DNA from: Siccibacter colletis
Lineage (GTDB): Bacteria > Pseudomonadota > Gammaproteobacteria > Enterobacterales > Enterobacteriaceae
NCBI RefSeq assembly: GCF_000696575.1
Contig: NZ_JMSQ01000005.1
Coordinates: 124,001-188,000 of the forward strand
Direction: 5' to 3'
Length of the DNA stretch: 64,000 nucleotides
Shown here: positions 37,323-48,532 of the stretch, in pieces
How the letters are laid out: the number at the start of each line of letters is the position of its first letter
Position numbering within the stretch: position 1 is the stretch's first letter
The notes under the pieces: model-generated
The model's input: only the letters and a program-made list of their open reading frames with translations
Told to the model about the DNA's origin: nothing
The model's database searches: none
Made by a program: the position numbers and the translations under genes

Positions 37323-38419
37323 CAGATGATTTCCACTTTTGCACGCAGGCAGCCTGCGCTTTCCATCGCCTGGATCACCGACATCAGCTCCATCGGCGTG
37401 GCACCCAGCGCATTCAGAGCGCGGACGACGCTGTTGAGGTTGGCGCTGGCGCGTACGCTCTGCAGCGAACCGCCTTCCTGACGCAGATCGATCTGGGTCT
37501 GCGGGGTCACCACGGTCTGACCGCCGCCAAACGGCGTATCCGGCTGGTTGACGTTCAGGTTCTGATTCACCGTCACCGACAGGTTACCCTGCGCCACAGC
37601 ACAGCTGTCCAGGGAGACTTCGCGGTTCATTACCACCGAGCCGGTACGGGAGTTGATAATGATCTTCGCATCCTGCACCGCCACGTTCACCTGCAGGTTC
37701 TGGATGTCCGCCAGCATACGCACCTGGGAGCTGTTGCCGCCCGGCACGCGGATCTGCACGGTGCGGGCATCCAGCGCGGTGGCGCTGCCGTAGCCGCGCG
37801 CGCGGTTGATGGTGTCAGTGATCTGCTGCGCCAGGGTGAAGTCTTCGTTATTCAGCTGAAGATTGATGGTATTGCCCGACCCAAACTGGCTCGGCAGCTC
37901 GCGCTCAATCATCGCCCCGCCGGTGATACGTCCACCGTTGAGCTGGTTAACCTGTACGCTGCTGCCACCGGCCGCCGCGCCGGCACCGCCAACGAGGATG
38001 TTACCCTGGGCCAGGGCATAAACCTGGTTGTCCACGCCTTTCAGCGGGGTCATCAGCAGCGTACCGCCGCGCAGGCTTTTGGCGTTACCCATCGACGAGA
38101 CTACGACGTCAATGGCCTGCCCCTGGCGACCGAACGCCGGGAAGTTAGCCGTGACCATAACCGCAGCCACGTTCTTCAGCTGCATGTTAGTGCCGGTCGG
38201 GACGGTGATCCCGAGCTGGGACAGCATGTTGTTCAGCGTCTGGGTGGTAAATGGCGTCTGGGTGGTCTGGTCACCCGTGCCGTCCAGACCCACCACCAGG
38301 CCGTAGCCGATAAGGGAGTTCTGGCGCACGCCCTGTACGCTGGTGAGATCGCGAATGCGCTCTGCCTGGGACACCGTAGCGACCAGCAGCAGAACCATTC
38401 CGAGCAGTGATTTAACCAT
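37322..38419 (-). CDS. flgI: Flagellar P-ring protein FlgI
   Basis: Periplasmic ring around the rod in the peptidoglycan layer. 365 aa, same as E. coli. Cleavable signal peptide ends about residue 19 ([10 protein letters not shown]). [20 protein letters not shown] and [20 protein letters not shown] are highly conserved. Two cysteines ([10 protein letters not shown] and SAGCLRAK) can form the known stabilising disulfide. Follows flgH by 12 bases. Confidence 0.98.
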   Translation of the reverse strand: MVKSLLGMVLLLVATVSQAERIRDLTSVQGVRQNSLIGYGLVVGLDGTGDQTTQTPFTTQTLNNMLSQLGITVPTGTNMQLKNVAAVMVTANFPAFGRQGQAIDVVVSSMGNAKSLRGGTLLMTPLKGVDNQVYALAQGNILVGGAGAAAGGSSVQVNQLNGGRITGGAMIERELPSQFGSGNTINLQLNNEDFTLAQQITDTINRARGYGSATALDARTVQIRVPGGNSSQVRMLADIQNLQVNVAVQDAKIIINSRTGSVVMNREVSLDSCAVAQGNLSVTVNQNLNVNQPDTPFGGGQTVVTPQTQIDLRQEGGSLQSVRASANLNSVVRALNALGATPMELMSVIQAMESAGCLRAKVEII

Positions 38420-38431
38420 GTGTCACCCCGC

Positions 38432-39130
38432 TTACATCGGCGATAAATTGAGGAAGAAGCGCTGCAGCCAACCCATGTTCTGCGCTTCGTTGATATAGCC
38501 GTTGCCGACATATTCGATACGGGCATCCGCCACCTGGGTGGAAGGAACCGTATTGGTACCGCTGATGGTGCGCGGGTTAACCACGCCCGAGAAGCGGATA
38601 AATTCTGTGCCCTGATTGATGGCGATCTGCTTTTCACCCACCACGTGCAGGTTGCCGTTCGCCAGCACCTGATCGACGGTCACGGTCAGCGTGCCGCTGA
38701 AGGTGTTGTTGGCGTTAGCGCCGCCTTTGCCGTTAAAGCCGTTATCCCCGGACGCGCTCATGTCAGCGCGCGCGTTGCCAAACAGGCCTTCGAGATAGCG
38801 CGGCACGGCGTCGAAGCCGAATTTACTGGAGCTGGTGCGGCTGGCGTTAGCGGAGGAGCTTTTGCTCGCGCTGACGTTTTCCTGCAGCTGAATGGTCAGG
38901 GTATCGCCGACGTTACGCGGACGACGATCCTCAAACAGCGGCTGGTAGCCGTAGTTGATCGGTTGTACCGACTGGAAAATAGATCCGTTAACGACCGGCG
39001 CGGGCGCGGGTACGGGCTGAGCGGTCGTCGCCCCCTGGACCAGTGGTGTAGAAGGCACCCATGCGCAGCCTGTCAGGGCGAGCGTCAGAGTCATCACTAA
39101 AGGGCTGAATTGCGCACCGGTTTTTTGCAT
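38432..39130 (-). CDS. flgH: Flagellar L-ring lipoprotein FlgH
   Basis: Forms the outer-membrane ring of the basal body. 232 aa. Lipobox LTGC gives mature Cys22. The C-terminal two thirds ([39 protein letters not shown] onward) is near identical to E. coli. I choose ATG 39130 (MQKTGAQ) because it gives the E. coli length and better Shine-Dalgarno spacing than ATG 39139. Confidence 0.97.
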   Translation of the reverse strand: MQKTGAQFSPLVMTLTLALTGCAWVPSTPLVQGATTAQPVPAPAPVVNGSIFQSVQPINYGYQPLFEDRRPRNVGDTLTIQLQENVSASKSSSANASRTSSSKFGFDAVPRYLEGLFGNARADMSASGDNGFNGKGGANANNTFSGTLTVTVDQVLANGNLHVVGEKQIAINQGTEFIRFSGVVNPRTISGTNTVPSTQVADARIEYVGNGYINEAQNMGWLQRFFLNLSPM

Positions 39131-39189
39131 TGCTTTCATCTTCAGTTTAGGCGGTCGGCGTGACGAAACCCATCACGCCGAACCCGGCC

Positions 39190-39984
<795 letters not shown>

Positions 39985-39987
39985 TTA

Positions 39988-40743
39988 TTAGCTCATCGAC
40001 AGGAGCTGATTCGCTCGCTGTTCGTTGTCATCGACGCTGGAGATGATTTTCATCTGCATCTCAAAGCGGCGCGCGTTGGCAATCATGTCGGTCATCGCTT
40101 CGACGGGCTTAACGTTGCTGCCCTCAAGCACGCCGGCCATTACGCGAATAGTCGGGTCCGGCTGGAGCACCGCACCACGCGCCTGCTGGGCCTGCGCGTT
40201 AAGACGGAACAGACCGTCGTCACCGCGCACCACCTCATTGGCTTCCGCCTTCACCAGCTTCAGACGCCCTACCGGTGCTACCGTGTTTGGCGCATCGCCC
40301 GGGTTGAGGGACGAGATAGTACCGTCGGCTGCGATAGTGACCTGCGCGCCTTCCGGCACGACGATCGGACCGCCGTCGCCCATTACCGGACGACCCTGAA
40401 TGGTCAACTGGCCGGTGGCGCTCACCTGGATGTTACCGTTGCGGGTGTAAGCTTCCGCACCGTCTGCGCCCTGCACGGCCAGCCAACCGTCCTGTTGCAG
40501 CGCCACGTCCAGCGGACGCGTGGTGTAATCCAGATCGCCCGGAGTCATGTTCGCCCCAGGCGTTGAGGCGGTGACCAGCGTGCGGGTTGGCAGCGACAGC
40601 CCTTCGACCGGTACCGCGCGCAGCGCATTGAGCTGCGCACGGAAACCCGGGGTGGAGGCGTTGGCCAGGTTGCTGGCCGTCACCGCCTGTTGATTCAGGG
40701 TCTGACTGGCCGCGCCCATGGCGGTATATATTGCGTGATCCAT
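39988..40743 (-). CDS. flgF: Flagellar proximal rod protein FlgF
   Basis: 251-aa rod component. N-terminus MDHAIYTAMGAASQTLNQQA with NLANASTPGFRAQ, C-terminus VEAMTDMIANARRFEMQMKII. Belongs to the FlgG/FlgE hook-rod family; order in the cluster fixes the identity as flgF. 20 bases after flgE. Confidence 0.97.
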   Translation of the reverse strand: MDHAIYTAMGAASQTLNQQAVTASNLANASTPGFRAQLNALRAVPVEGLSLPTRTLVTASTPGANMTPGDLDYTTRPLDVALQQDGWLAVQGADGAEAYTRNGNIQVSATGQLTIQGRPVMGDGGPIVVPEGAQVTIAADGTISSLNPGDAPNTVAPVGRLKLVKAEANEVVRGDDGLFRLNAQAQQARGAVLQPDPTIRVMAGVLEGSNVKPVEAMTDMIANARRFEMQMKIISSVDDNEQRANQLLSMS

Positions 40744-40763
40744 TAAGCCGTCCCGTTAGTCGC

Positions 40764-41999
40764 TTAGCGCAGGTTAACCAGGGTGTTGAGGATCGAGTCC
40801 TGGGTTTTGATGGTCTGCGCGTTCGACTGATAGTTACGCTGCGCGACGATCATATTCACCAGTTCTTTACTCAGATCCACGTTCGAGGCTTCCAGCGCAC
40901 CGCTGGTCAGCTTACCGAGGTTGCCGGTACCGGCAGAACCCAGCAGCTCAACGCCGGAGGCAGTGGTAGCAGCCCAGACGTTGTCGCCCTGAGAGGTCAG
41001 GCCTTCCGGGTTCGCGAAGCCAGCCAGTACGATCTGACCCAGCAGCTGTTTCTGATCGTTGGAGTAGTTACCCACGATGGTGCCGTCGTCGTTGATGTCA
41101 TAGCCCACCAGGTCGCCCGGCTTGTAGCCGTTCTGGTTGGAGCTCAACAGGGTGTTGGCACCGGTGTTCTGCTGGGTAGACCCGGCGAAGCTCAGGGTGA
41201 AGTTACCGGCAGCGGAACCGTTCAGGCTGGCCATGTTAATGGTCGCCTGGGTTGCGCCTGCAACACCGCCCACGGATTCCAGTGCTCCACTCGGTGTGAA
41301 GGTCAGGGTAGTCAGCGGCGCGGTCGGTGCCGTGGTGGTCACGCTGGTGTCCATGTTGTAGACATCCCAGGTGTTGGCGCCGGTTTTCACGTAGTACAGC
41401 TTCACGTTGTGATCGTTACCCAGGCTGTCGTATACGGTCAACGGCACGCTTTTGTTATAGGTATCGGAGTTAGCGGGATCGAAAGGCGACGCGGCAGTCA
41501 ACGTGATAGGATCGTCAGACGAGTTCAGGTTCATTACCAGCTGCGCGCTGTTGGTGGCGCTGGCAGGCATCTGACCGGTCGGGATAGTCAGGGCAATCGG
41601 GTCAGCACCCTGCTGGATGGTCGGCGGGGTGCCGGCAGCCGGATAACCGGTCACGGACATGCCCTGCATGTTCACCAGGTTGCTGTTCTGGTCAACTTTA
41701 AACTGACCGTTACGGCTGTAGAACACGCCGCCGTTGCTATCAACCAGACGGAAGAAACCGTTCTGGCTAATCGCAACGTCCAGCTTACGACCGGTGTTGG
41801 TGGTCACGCCGTCGCCGAAGTCCTGAGTGATACCGGCAACCTTAACGCCCAGACCCGCTTTCGAACCGGCAAACATGTCGGCAAAAGAAACGGAACCGGA
41901 TTTAAAGCCATAGGTGGCGGAGTTGGCAATGTTGTTACCAATTACGTCGAGGTTGGTGCTCGCAGCATTCAGGCCGCTGACCGCTTGTGAAAAGGCCAT
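40764..41999 (-). CDS. flgE: Flagellar hook protein FlgE
   Basis: Main subunit of the hook. 411 aa (E. coli 402). N-terminal MAFSQAVSGLNAASTNLDVI and C-terminal ELVNMIVAQRNYQSNAQTIKT are conserved; the middle, about residues 150-300, is Thr/Ala/Asn-rich and variable as in other hooks exposed on the surface. Hook length is set by FliK outside this window. 26 bases after flgD. Confidence 0.98.
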   Translation of the reverse strand: MAFSQAVSGLNAASTNLDVIGNNIANSATYGFKSGSVSFADMFAGSKAGLGVKVAGITQDFGDGVTTNTGRKLDVAISQNGFFRLVDSNGGVFYSRNGQFKVDQNSNLVNMQGMSVTGYPAAGTPPTIQQGADPIALTIPTGQMPASATNSAQLVMNLNSSDDPITLTAASPFDPANSDTYNKSVPLTVYDSLGNDHNVKLYYVKTGANTWDVYNMDTSVTTTAPTAPLTTLTFTPSGALESVGGVAGATQATINMASLNGSAAGNFTLSFAGSTQQNTGANTLLSSNQNGYKPGDLVGYDINDDGTIVGNYSNDQKQLLGQIVLAGFANPEGLTSQGDNVWAATTASGVELLGSAGTGNLGKLTSGALEASNVDLSKELVNMIVAQRNYQSNAQTIKTQDSILNTLVNLR

Positions 42000-42025
42000 G
42001 TCTTACTCCCGATAAGATTAAAGGC

Positions 42026-42703
42026 TTAAATAATTTGACGAACGTCGTCTAAGGTTTTCGTCCCGTAGGTACCCAGATCCAGTAAGCTCTGACCGTTACT
42101 GCGGGTAATGCCGTTCACCATTGCAAAGTGAAGCGGCTGCGCGACCAGCTGAGTACCACTGCTGCTGGCACTGATCGAAACATTGTAAGAACCATCCGGG
42201 GCGGCGCTGCCGTCTGCCAGCGTGCCGTCCCAGCTAAAGGTATGAACCCCGGCGCTCAGGGCACCGATATCAATGGTACGTACCACGGCACCGCTCTTAT
42301 CGGTAACGGTGGCGGTGACTTTATCGGCTGCCTGCACCAGCTCCACGCCAAACGGCGTCGTGGTTTTGTTGCCAGCCAGAATGGTCGAGCCCGGGATCAT
42401 CACGCCGTGGCCGATGAGGGCGCTGGCCGCCAGCGACTGGGTGTTATCGATCTGACCGGAAATAGATCCGAGCGTGGTGTTCAGCTTCTCAATCCCGCTC
42501 ACGGTGTTGATCTGCGCCAGCTGGGTGGTCAGTTCGTTGTTTTCCATCGGGTTGGTGGGGTCCTGGTTTTTCAACTGGGCCACCAGCAGCGTCAGGAAGC
42601 TGTTCTGCAGGTCAGCAGCACTGTTACTGGCCGCCGCGCCGGTTGAGGACGTACTGGTACTGGAAACGCCAGACGTGCTGCTCATGGTTGGATCAATTGC
42701 CAT
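42026..42703 (-). CDS. flgD: Hook-cap assembly protein FlgD
   Basis: 225-aa scaffold needed for hook polymerisation and lost from the finished structure. LQNSFLTLLVAQLKNQDPTNPMENNELTTQLAQI is the diagnostic N-terminal region; the rest contains FlgD Ig-like and Tudor-like domains (SWDGTLADGSAAPDGSYNVSI). N-terminus Ser/Thr-rich. 11 bases after flgC. Confidence 0.97.
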   Translation of the reverse strand: MAIDPTMSSTSGVSSTSTSSTGAAASNSAADLQNSFLTLLVAQLKNQDPTNPMENNELTTQLAQINTVSGIEKLNTTLGSISGQIDNTQSLAASALIGHGVMIPGSTILAGNKTTTPFGVELVQAADKVTATVTDKSGAVVRTIDIGALSAGVHTFSWDGTLADGSAAPDGSYNVSISASSSGTQLVAQPLHFAMVNGITRSNGQSLLDLGTYGTKTLDDVRQII

Positions 42704-42714
42704 ACCGCTCTCCT

Positions 42715-43119
42715 TTATTGACCAATGGTCAGCGTTTTAAGCATCATGCTTTTTACGGTGTTCAACACTTCCACGTTCGCCTGATAGCTGCGGGACGCGG
42801 ACATGGAGTTCACCATCTCCCCAACGACATCAACGTTAGGCATGCGCACATAACCATTGGCATCAGCGAGCGGGTTGCCCGGCTCATACACCAGCTTGTC
42901 CGGCGCCTGGCTTTCTACTACCCCGGAAACCTTTACGCCGCCGGTTGCCGCACCGGTCGGCGCATCAACTTCAAACACCACCTGTTTGGCGCGGTACGGC
43001 TGTCCGTCCGGGCCGGTGACGCTGTCGGCGTTAGCGAGGTTACTCGCCGCCACGTTCATACGCTTGGACTGTGCGGTCATCGCAGAGCCGGCAATGTCAA
43101 AAATGTTCAGTAAAGCCAT
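42715..43119 (-). CDS. flgC: Flagellar proximal rod protein FlgC
   Basis: 134 aa, E. coli length. [32 protein letters not shown] is the rod-family N-terminus, [26 protein letters not shown] the C-terminus. Three bases after flgB; second gene of the flgB operon. Confidence 0.98.
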   Translation of the reverse strand: MALLNIFDIAGSAMTAQSKRMNVAASNLANADSVTGPDGQPYRAKQVVFEVDAPTGAATGGVKVSGVVESQAPDKLVYEPGNPLADANGYVRMPNVDVVGEMVNSMSASRSYQANVEVLNTVKSMMLKTLTIGQ

Positions 43120-43122
43120 CGG

Positions 43123-43539
43123 TTAGCCACCATTCGAAAGTACGGACATCATGCTTTTGATCTGCCCACCGAGGAACTGGAGGTCCGACTGGTACTTCAG
43201 GCTGTTATCGGCAAACTGGGTACGCTCACGGTCCATATCGACGGTGTTACCATCCATCGAAGGCTGATCGGGAATGCGGTACTTCAGATCAAGCGCCGGG
43301 GCAGCATGGGTCTGGGCAGGAATATGGCGCGCGGAGGTCATCGACAGCGCCACACCACTGCCGTCTGCCCGTCCACGCTCCATTACTTTTTTGAGCTCGC
43401 TGGAAAAATCAATATCGCGCGCCTGATACCCGGGGGTATCCGCGTTCGCGATATTGGCTGACAGGATCTCCTGACGCTGGGCACGCAGGTTGAGCGCTTC
43501 TTGTTCAAAACGCAGCGTGGCGTCGAGTTTGTCGATCAT
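43123..43539 (-). CDS. flgB: Flagellar proximal rod protein FlgB
   Basis: 138 aa, innermost rod protein that contacts Fli[31 protein letters not shown] is the signature and [26 protein letters not shown] the C-terminal helix. First gene of the flgBCDEFGHIJ operon, divergent from flgA; the FlhDC-like box lies 60-101 bases upstream. Confidence 0.98.
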   Translation of the reverse strand: MIDKLDATLRFEQEALNLRAQRQEILSANIANADTPGYQARDIDFSSELKKVMERGRADGSGVALSMTSARHIPAQTHAAPALDLKYRIPDQPSMDGNTVDMDRERTQFADNSLKYQSDLQFLGGQIKSMMSVLSNGG

Positions 43540-43598
43540 GGTTCCTCCGCTGATTGCAAAGATATGGCCGACAGCTTAATTCGCCTTTCGCGCGCGTT

Positions 43599-43640
43599 AT
43601 CGACGGAATAAACGCAAAATGCGTCGCTATTTATTGCGTT
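43599..43640. promoter_or_regulatory. FlhDC-type box between flgB and flgA
   Basis: Two inverted half sites, ATCGACGGAATAAACG and CGCTATTTATTGCGTT, separated by 10 bases, fit the FlhD4C2 binding pattern; the right half is the better match. It sits midway between the divergent class II genes flgB and flgA. Confidence 0.6.
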
Positions 43641-43694
43641 GAAGGTTTGACCAACCTTGTACACTCATGGCCATTCCTTTACCGGAGGACCACC

Positions 43695-44354
43695 ATGAAA
43701 AACCTGCTCCGCCTTACTGCCGCAACCTTTATCCTGTTAAGTCAGGTGGCCTTTTCGTCCGCGCTTGAGCCGCAACTTACGCAGTTTTTTGCCACCCGCC
43801 TCTCCGGTATCAGCGATGAAATTAATGTCACGGTGCGTACTCCCGATAATTTATTGCCTGGCTGCGAGCAGCCGGAGCTGAGCATGCCGGGTAACGCGCG
43901 CCTGTGGGGCAACCTGAACGTCGTGGCGCGCTGCCCCGGCGAGAAGCGCTACATTCAGGTCACGGTGCAGGCGACGGGCAATTACGTTGTCGCCACTCAG
44001 GCTATCCCGCGCGGCACGTCCCTGAGTGCCGGCAGCGTGACGCTTAAGCGCGGTCGCCTTGACCAGCTGCCACCGCGTGCCATGCTGGATATCAACCAGG
44101 CGCAGGATGCGGTAACATTGCGCGACCTCGCGCCGGGACAAACGGTTATGCTGTCGATGGTGCGCCAGGCATGGCGTGTAAAAGCGGGCCAGCGGGTGAT
44201 GGTGGTCGCCAGCGGCGACGGGTTTAGCGTGAACAGCGAAGGCCAGGCGCTGAACAATGCGGCGGTGGCGCAAAACGCCCGGGTCCGCATGGCGTCGGGT
44301 CAGGTCGTGAGCGGAACCGTCAATCCTGATGGGAATATTCTTATAAATCTGTAA
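43695..44354 (+). CDS. flgA: P-ring chaperone FlgA
   Basis: Periplasmic chaperone for P-ring assembly. 219 aa from ATG 43695, which follows a consensus GGAGG; the longer frame to 43554 is not conserved. Signal peptide ends near residue 24 (FSSA-LEPQ). The C-terminal SAF domain contains QAIPRGTSLSAGSVTLKRGRLDQLP and the family end TVNPDGNILINL. Divergent from flgB, upstream of flgMN. Confidence 0.96.
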   Translation: MKNLLRLTAATFILLSQVAFSSALEPQLTQFFATRLSGISDEINVTVRTPDNLLPGCEQPELSMPGNARLWGNLNVVARCPGEKRYIQVTVQATGNYVVATQAIPRGTSLSAGSVTLKRGRLDQLPPRAMLDINQAQDAVTLRDLAPGQTVMLSMVRQAWRVKAGQRVMVVASGDGFSVNSEGQALNNAAVAQNARVRMASGQVVSGTVNPDGNILINL

Positions 44355-44359
44355 TGGTT

Positions 44360-44386
44360 TAAAGATTTCCAGAATGCTGCCGATAG
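44360..44386 (+). promoter_or_regulatory. Sigma-28 (FliA) promoter of flgMN
   Basis: TAAAGATT-N11-GCCGATAG matches the sigma-28 consensus at 6 of 8 and 7 of 8 positions, 67 bases before flgM. FlgM inhibits FliA, so this promoter gives the known negative feedback. Confidence 0.88.
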
Positions 44387-44452
44387 AGATAATCAACTAC
44401 TGATGATGACTGGCTCTGCTGCCCCCTGAGCCCCCTCAATGAGGACTAAAGA

Positions 44453-44746
44453 ATGAGCATTGATCGTACCTCGCCGTTAAAACCGGTTAGCACTGTGCAG
44501 TCCCGTGAACCGAACGAAGCCCTGCCGCAGAAAACGCGTCTTGAAAAAGCGCTCACTGCCAGCAGCGCCAACGTGACCCTGAGCGATGCCCAGGCGACAC
44601 TGATGCAGCCAGGCACCAACGATATCAACATGGAAAAAGTTGAGGCGTTAAAAACCGCTATCCGTAACGGCGAGCTGAAAATGGATACCGGTAAAATTGC
44701 AGACGCCCTGATTTCCGACGCCCAGAGTTTCCTGCAGGATAAATAA
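44453..44746 (+). CDS. flgM: Anti-sigma-28 factor FlgM
   Basis: 97-aa protein that binds FliA until the hook is finished, then is exported. N-terminus [16 protein letters not shown]; the C-terminal FliA-binding half ([20 protein letters not shown] ... [18 protein letters not shown]) is conserved, the N-terminal half diverged from E. coli. Four bases before flgN. Confidence 0.97.
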   Translation: MSIDRTSPLKPVSTVQSREPNEALPQKTRLEKALTASSANVTLSDAQATLMQPGTNDINMEKVEALKTAIRNGELKMDTGKIADALISDAQSFLQDK

Positions 44747-44750
44747 TGGT

Positions 44751-45173
44751 ATGAGCCGTCTGTCAGAAGTGTTGGACCAAATGACCACCATCCTCAACTC
44801 GCTGAAAGAGGTGATGGATGCCGAGCAGCTACATTTATCCGCCGGACAGATCAACAGCAGCACGCTACAACGAATCACCGAAGAAAAAAGTTCGCTGCTG
44901 GCGACCCTTGATTATCTGGAACAACAGCGTCGCGCTGAGCAAACAGCGACGCGTAACGCGGATGAAGACGTCGCGCAGCGCTGGCAGATGATCACGCGCA
45001 AAACTCAGCACCTGCGCGAGCTGAACCAACACAACGGCTGGCTGCTTGAAGGGCAGATTGCGCTTAATCAGCGCGCCCTTGAAGTGCTCAAGCCGCACCA
45101 GGAGCCAGGTCTCTATGGTGCAGACGGTCACGCCTCGACCCTGAGCCGCGGCGGCAAGAAGATTTCGATTTAA
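44751..45173 (+). CDS. flgN: Flagellar export chaperone FlgN
   Basis: 140-aa helical chaperone for FlgK and FlgL, also linked to flgM translation. MSRLSEVLDQMTTILNSLKEVM and heptad-rich helices up to about residue 115 are visible, with a disordered C-terminal tail (about 120-140). Start ATG 44751, four bases after flgM. Confidence 0.96.
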   Translation: MSRLSEVLDQMTTILNSLKEVMDAEQLHLSAGQINSSTLQRITEEKSSLLATLDYLEQQRRAEQTATRNADEDVAQRWQMITRKTQHLRELNQHNGWLLEGQIALNQRALEVLKPHQEPGLYGADGHASTLSRGGKKISI

Positions 45174-45193
45174 TCCTCATGGTGCAGGAATAC

Positions 45194-45223
45194 AAAAAAG
45201 CCCGGTTAATCCGGGCTTTTTTT
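45194..45223. terminator. Bidirectional terminator between flgN and murJ
   Basis: AGCCCGG-TTAA-TCCGGGCT stem flanked by A- and T-runs between two convergent genes. Confidence 0.9.
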
Positions 45224-45240
45224 ATGGGCGCTCTGCGGCG

Positions 45241-46776
45241 CTAGACGGTACGGCGGGCAAAGTCCCGCGGCCTGAAACCGAGCAGCGCCAGCGTTGCGAA
45301 GTAGCTGCCTGCCCCGATAACCACCACGCCCATCAGACGCAGCAGACGCCAGAGCATGGTGCCCTCCTCCCAGGCCGGCATCAGGTGCAGCACGCCGAAC
45401 AGCACGCCCGCCATCACCAGTACCGCAGCAATCAGACGCAGCAGGAAAGCGCGCCAGCCCGGCAGCGGGGTAAAGATATTGCGCTTGCGCAGCTGCCAGT
45501 AAAGCAGGCTGGCATTGAGACAGGCCGCCAGACCAATCGACAGCGACAGGCCCGCGTGCTTCAGCGGACCGATAAACGCGAGGTTCATCAGTTGGGTCAT
45601 GATCAGCGTGACGATAGCGATGCGCACCGGGGTTTTAATGTCCTGGCGCGCATAGAAGCCCGGTGCCAGCACCTTCACCAGAATGATGCCGATAAGCCCC
45701 ACGCAATAGGCCATTAGCGCCCGCTGGGTCATGGCAGCGTCAAACGCGGTGAATTTGCCGTACTGGAACAGCGACACCGTGAGCGGTTTCGCGAGGATTG
45801 CCAGCGCGACGGCGCACGGCAGCGCCAGTAAAAAGCACAGGCGCAGCCCCCAGTCCATCAGGCGGCAGTACTCGTCCTGATTGCCGCTGGAGACGGTTTT
45901 CGCCAGCGACGGCAGCAGAATGGTGCCCAGCGCCACGCCCAGCACGCCGGAGGGGAACTCCATCAGGCGGTCGGCATAGTACATCCACGATACCGAGCCG
46001 GAGGCGAGGAAGGAGGCAAAAATGGTATTGATGATGAGCGAGATCTGCCCGACGGAGACGCCGAGGATCGCCGGCCCCATCTGCTTCACCACCCGCATCG
46101 CCCCGGCATCGCGCAGGTTGATGCGCGGCAGCACCAGCATGCCAATTTTCTTCAGGTGCGGAAGCTGATACACCAGCTGCAGCACCCCGCCAACCGTCAC
46201 CGCCCAGGCCAGCGCCAGCACCGGCGGGTCAAAGTAAGGTGCGGCGAACAGCGCAAAGCCGATCATGCTGACGTTCAGGAAGGTAGGGGCAAACGCCGGG
46301 ACCGAGAAGCGGTTCCAGGTATTGAGGATCGCCCCGGCCAGCGACGCCAGCGAGATCAGCAAAATATAGGGGAAGGTGATGCGCAGCAGCTGGGAAGTGA
46401 GCGTGAATTTATCCGGCGTATCGGCAAAGCCCGGCGCGGTAACCAGAATCACCCAGGGTGCCGCGAGCATACCGAGTACCGTGACCACCGCCAGCGCCAG
46501 CGTCAGCAGCCCGGACACGTAGGCCACAAACACCCGGGTGGCGTCTTCGCCCTGCTTGTTTTTGTACTCGGCAAGGATGGGGACAAACGCCTGAGAGAAC
46601 GCCCCCTCGGCAAAGATGCGCCGCAGCAGGTTGGGCAGCTTGAACGCCACAAAGAAGGCGTCGGTCGCGACCCCGGCGCCAAACACGCGCGCCACAATAG
46701 CATCGCGAGCAAAGCCAAGCACGCGGGAAAACATGGTCATCGAGCTGACGGCGGCCAGCGATTTTAACAGGTTCAT
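45241..46776 (-). CDS. murJ: Lipid II flippase MurJ (MviN)
   Basis: Essential inner-membrane protein that flips lipid II to the periplasm for peptidoglycan synthesis. 511 aa, fourteen predicted helices, MOP superfamily. [45 protein letters not shown] and [20 protein letters not shown] are hallmarks. ATG 46776 ([16 protein letters not shown]) gives the E. coli length; the 8-codon extension to 46800 is discarded. Convergent with flgN; 172 bases after mviM. Confidence 0.97.
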   Translation of the reverse strand: MNLLKSLAAVSSMTMFSRVLGFARDAIVARVFGAGVATDAFFVAFKLPNLLRRIFAEGAFSQAFVPILAEYKNKQGEDATRVFVAYVSGLLTLALAVVTVLGMLAAPWVILVTAPGFADTPDKFTLTSQLLRITFPYILLISLASLAGAILNTWNRFSVPAFAPTFLNVSMIGFALFAAPYFDPPVLALAWAVTVGGVLQLVYQLPHLKKIGMLVLPRINLRDAGAMRVVKQMGPAILGVSVGQISLIINTIFASFLASGSVSWMYYADRLMEFPSGVLGVALGTILLPSLAKTVSSGNQDEYCRLMDWGLRLCFLLALPCAVALAILAKPLTVSLFQYGKFTAFDAAMTQRALMAYCVGLIGIILVKVLAPGFYARQDIKTPVRIAIVTLIMTQLMNLAFIGPLKHAGLSLSIGLAACLNASLLYWQLRKRNIFTPLPGWRAFLLRLIAAVLVMAGVLFGVLHLMPAWEEGTMLWRLLRLMGVVVIGAGSYFATLALLGFRPRDFARRTV

Positions 46777-46874
46777 TAGTGTCGGGATCCATAAACACAA
46801 ACGCCCGTCATTCCCGGCCAGCCATCACCGCACAGGCACGCTGCGCGGGACGTATCGACGGAAGAATGCGGGCA

Positions 46875-46896
46875 GACGCCTGCGTTTACAGGCGTC
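46875..46896. other. Strong hairpin in the mviM-murJ spacer
   Basis: GACGCCTG-CGTTTA-CAGGCGTC, perfect 8-base stem with no T-run on either side. It may protect or attenuate the mviM-murJ mRNA. Confidence 0.45.
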
Positions 46897-46948
46897 GGTA
46901 TCAGCGAAGCGCTTAGTCTACTCAGTTAAGGCGGAATTACTACTTGCC

Positions 46949-47872
46949 TTATTCGCTCATCGCCTCGCGCCAGAGCTTTTCCACTACCCGTTGCGCCAGC
47001 AGCGCCTGTTCGCCTGCGGTTTGCGGAACCGTCTGATTTGTGACGCAGTCGATGAAGTGCCGGGCGCAGCCGGCGAAACCGCGCTGCTCCAGCGTGCTTT
47101 GCCAGCCGGGCACCGGCTGTGTCACCACCCCGGCACCGCGCTCTTCGCGCCATTCACGCATATCGGTGACCTCAAACAGGCCGCCGTCCGTCACCGCCTG
47201 TACCCATTCACGCTGGCTGCCGGCGCGACGGTGCATACTGGTGGTGATCTGTAGCGCGTCACGGGCAAAATGGTGCTCGGCGTAGAGCATCTGCCCCTGC
47301 TCATTGGTGAGCAGCGTCCCGCTGGCCAGCGCTGCGTCGCCGCCCGCCAGCCACAGCGCGGTGTCCACCACGTGCAGATAATCATCCAGCAGCGTGAAAC
47401 GCAGGTCGTGTGGCCCGACGCTGTCGCTGCGGTGTTTGTCCATGCGAATGGATGCTGCATCGCCCAGCGCCGCTTTCAGTGCCTGATAGCGCGGGGCGAA
47501 GCGACGGTTGAAGCCAACCATCAGCGTCAGCCGGCGCTTTGCTGCCAGCTCCACCAGCCGTTCAGCATCCGCCAGGTTCTCGGCCAGCGGCTTATCGACG
47601 CAGACGTGCACCCCGGCGTTAAGCAGCTCGCTCACCACCGCATAGTGGCTACTGGTCGCGCTGTGGACAAATACCGCATCGCAGCGCGCGGCAAGGTTCG
47701 CCAGCGAATCCACATAGGGCATCCGGTAGGCCGCGCACACCGGCAGTGCTTTGTCGCGGGTCGGGGAAAACGCCCCTTCCAGCGTCCAGTCGGTCGCGTG
47801 TGACAGCACCGGCAACCAGGCTTTCTGCGCGATGCCGCCCAGTCCTACTACCCCAATACGTAATGTCGCCAT
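46949..47872 (-). CDS. mviM: Gfo/Idh/MocA-family oxidoreductase MviM (YceM)
   Basis: 307 aa, predicted NAD(P)-dependent dehydrogenase of unknown substrate. Rossmann motif IGVVGLGGIAQKAWLPVL at the N-terminus; the family EKP-like site is DKPLAENL, and VGFNRRFAPRYQALK follows. LLDDYLHVVDTALWL is in the substrate domain. Kept next to murJ in enterobacteria. Three bases after yceH. Confidence 0.93.
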   Translation of the reverse strand: MATLRIGVVGLGGIAQKAWLPVLSHATDWTLEGAFSPTRDKALPVCAAYRMPYVDSLANLAARCDAVFVHSATSSHYAVVSELLNAGVHVCVDKPLAENLADAERLVELAAKRRLTLMVGFNRRFAPRYQALKAALGDAASIRMDKHRSDSVGPHDLRFTLLDDYLHVVDTALWLAGGDAALASGTLLTNEQGQMLYAEHHFARDALQITTSMHRRAGSQREWVQAVTDGGLFEVTDMREWREERGAGVVTQPVPGWQSTLEQRGFAGCARHFIDCVTNQTVPQTAGEQALLAQRVVEKLWREAMSE

Positions 47873-47875
47873 CGC

Positions 47876-48523
47876 TTATTCTCCCAGGTGTGCCAGCACA
47901 TGCTGCAGCCGCGTTTTCAGCTCCGCGACTTCAGCTTCCAGCGCCTCGACGCGCGCCTCCAGCGCCCCGGCAGGGGCAGCGGTTACCGTGGCGGCAACTG
48001 TATCCGGTGCGGCATCGCCGCTGAACAGATGCATATAGCGGCTTTCACGTTTTCCCGGCTCGCGCGCCAGACGCGCCACAAACGGGCCATCCTCACGGTT
48101 CGCCAGCGCCTCAAGCGCGTTTTCCACCTCGGTAATATCGGCGAATTCATGCATGCGGGCGGCGCGGAAACGCAGCTCGCCGGCAGTCTGCGGGCCGCGC
48201 AGCAGCAGCGTGGTAATCAGCGCCACCTCGGCCGGCGTGAACTTCAGGTTGCCGAATTCGGAATTGCAGAAACGCTGCTCATATTTGGTGACCCGGTTAC
48301 CAAAGCCGCTGACGGTGCGCAGGAAGTGGCGCTTCACCAGCGCGTCGAGCAGATCCTGGACCTCCGCGTCCTCAAAGTTCAGCACCGGCTCGCGGTTGGT
48401 TTTCTGGTTGCAGCCGGTCACCACGGCGTTGAGCGACAGCGGATACTGCTCGGGGGTCGTGACCTGCTTTTCAAGTAGCACGCCAGTTACCCGCGCCTCT
48501 TCAGGCGATAGCTGATATTTCAT
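47876..48523 (-). CDS. yceH: YceH, UPF0502 (DUF480) protein
   Basis: 215 aa, function unknown. Two winged-helix-like repeats ([42 protein letters not shown]) occupy most of the chain. The C-terminal ~35 residues ([20 protein letters not shown]) form a short coiled coil, suggesting oligomers. Nine bases after rimJ, three before mviM. Confidence 0.92.
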   Translation of the reverse strand: MKYQLSPEEARVTGVLLEKQVTTPEQYPLSLNAVVTGCNQKTNREPVLNFEDAEVQDLLDALVKRHFLRTVSGFGNRVTKYEQRFCNSEFGNLKFTPAEVALITTLLLRGPQTAGELRFRAARMHEFADITEVENALEALANREDGPFVARLAREPGKRESRYMHLFSGDAAPDTVAATVTAAPAGALEARVEALEAEVAELKTRLQHVLAHLGE

Positions 48524-48532
48524 TGAGTCTCC

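Noticed and set aside
40731-41990. 419-codon plus-strand ORF opposite flgE
   Set aside because: Mirror frame of a GC-rich conserved gene; flgE is certain on the minus strand.
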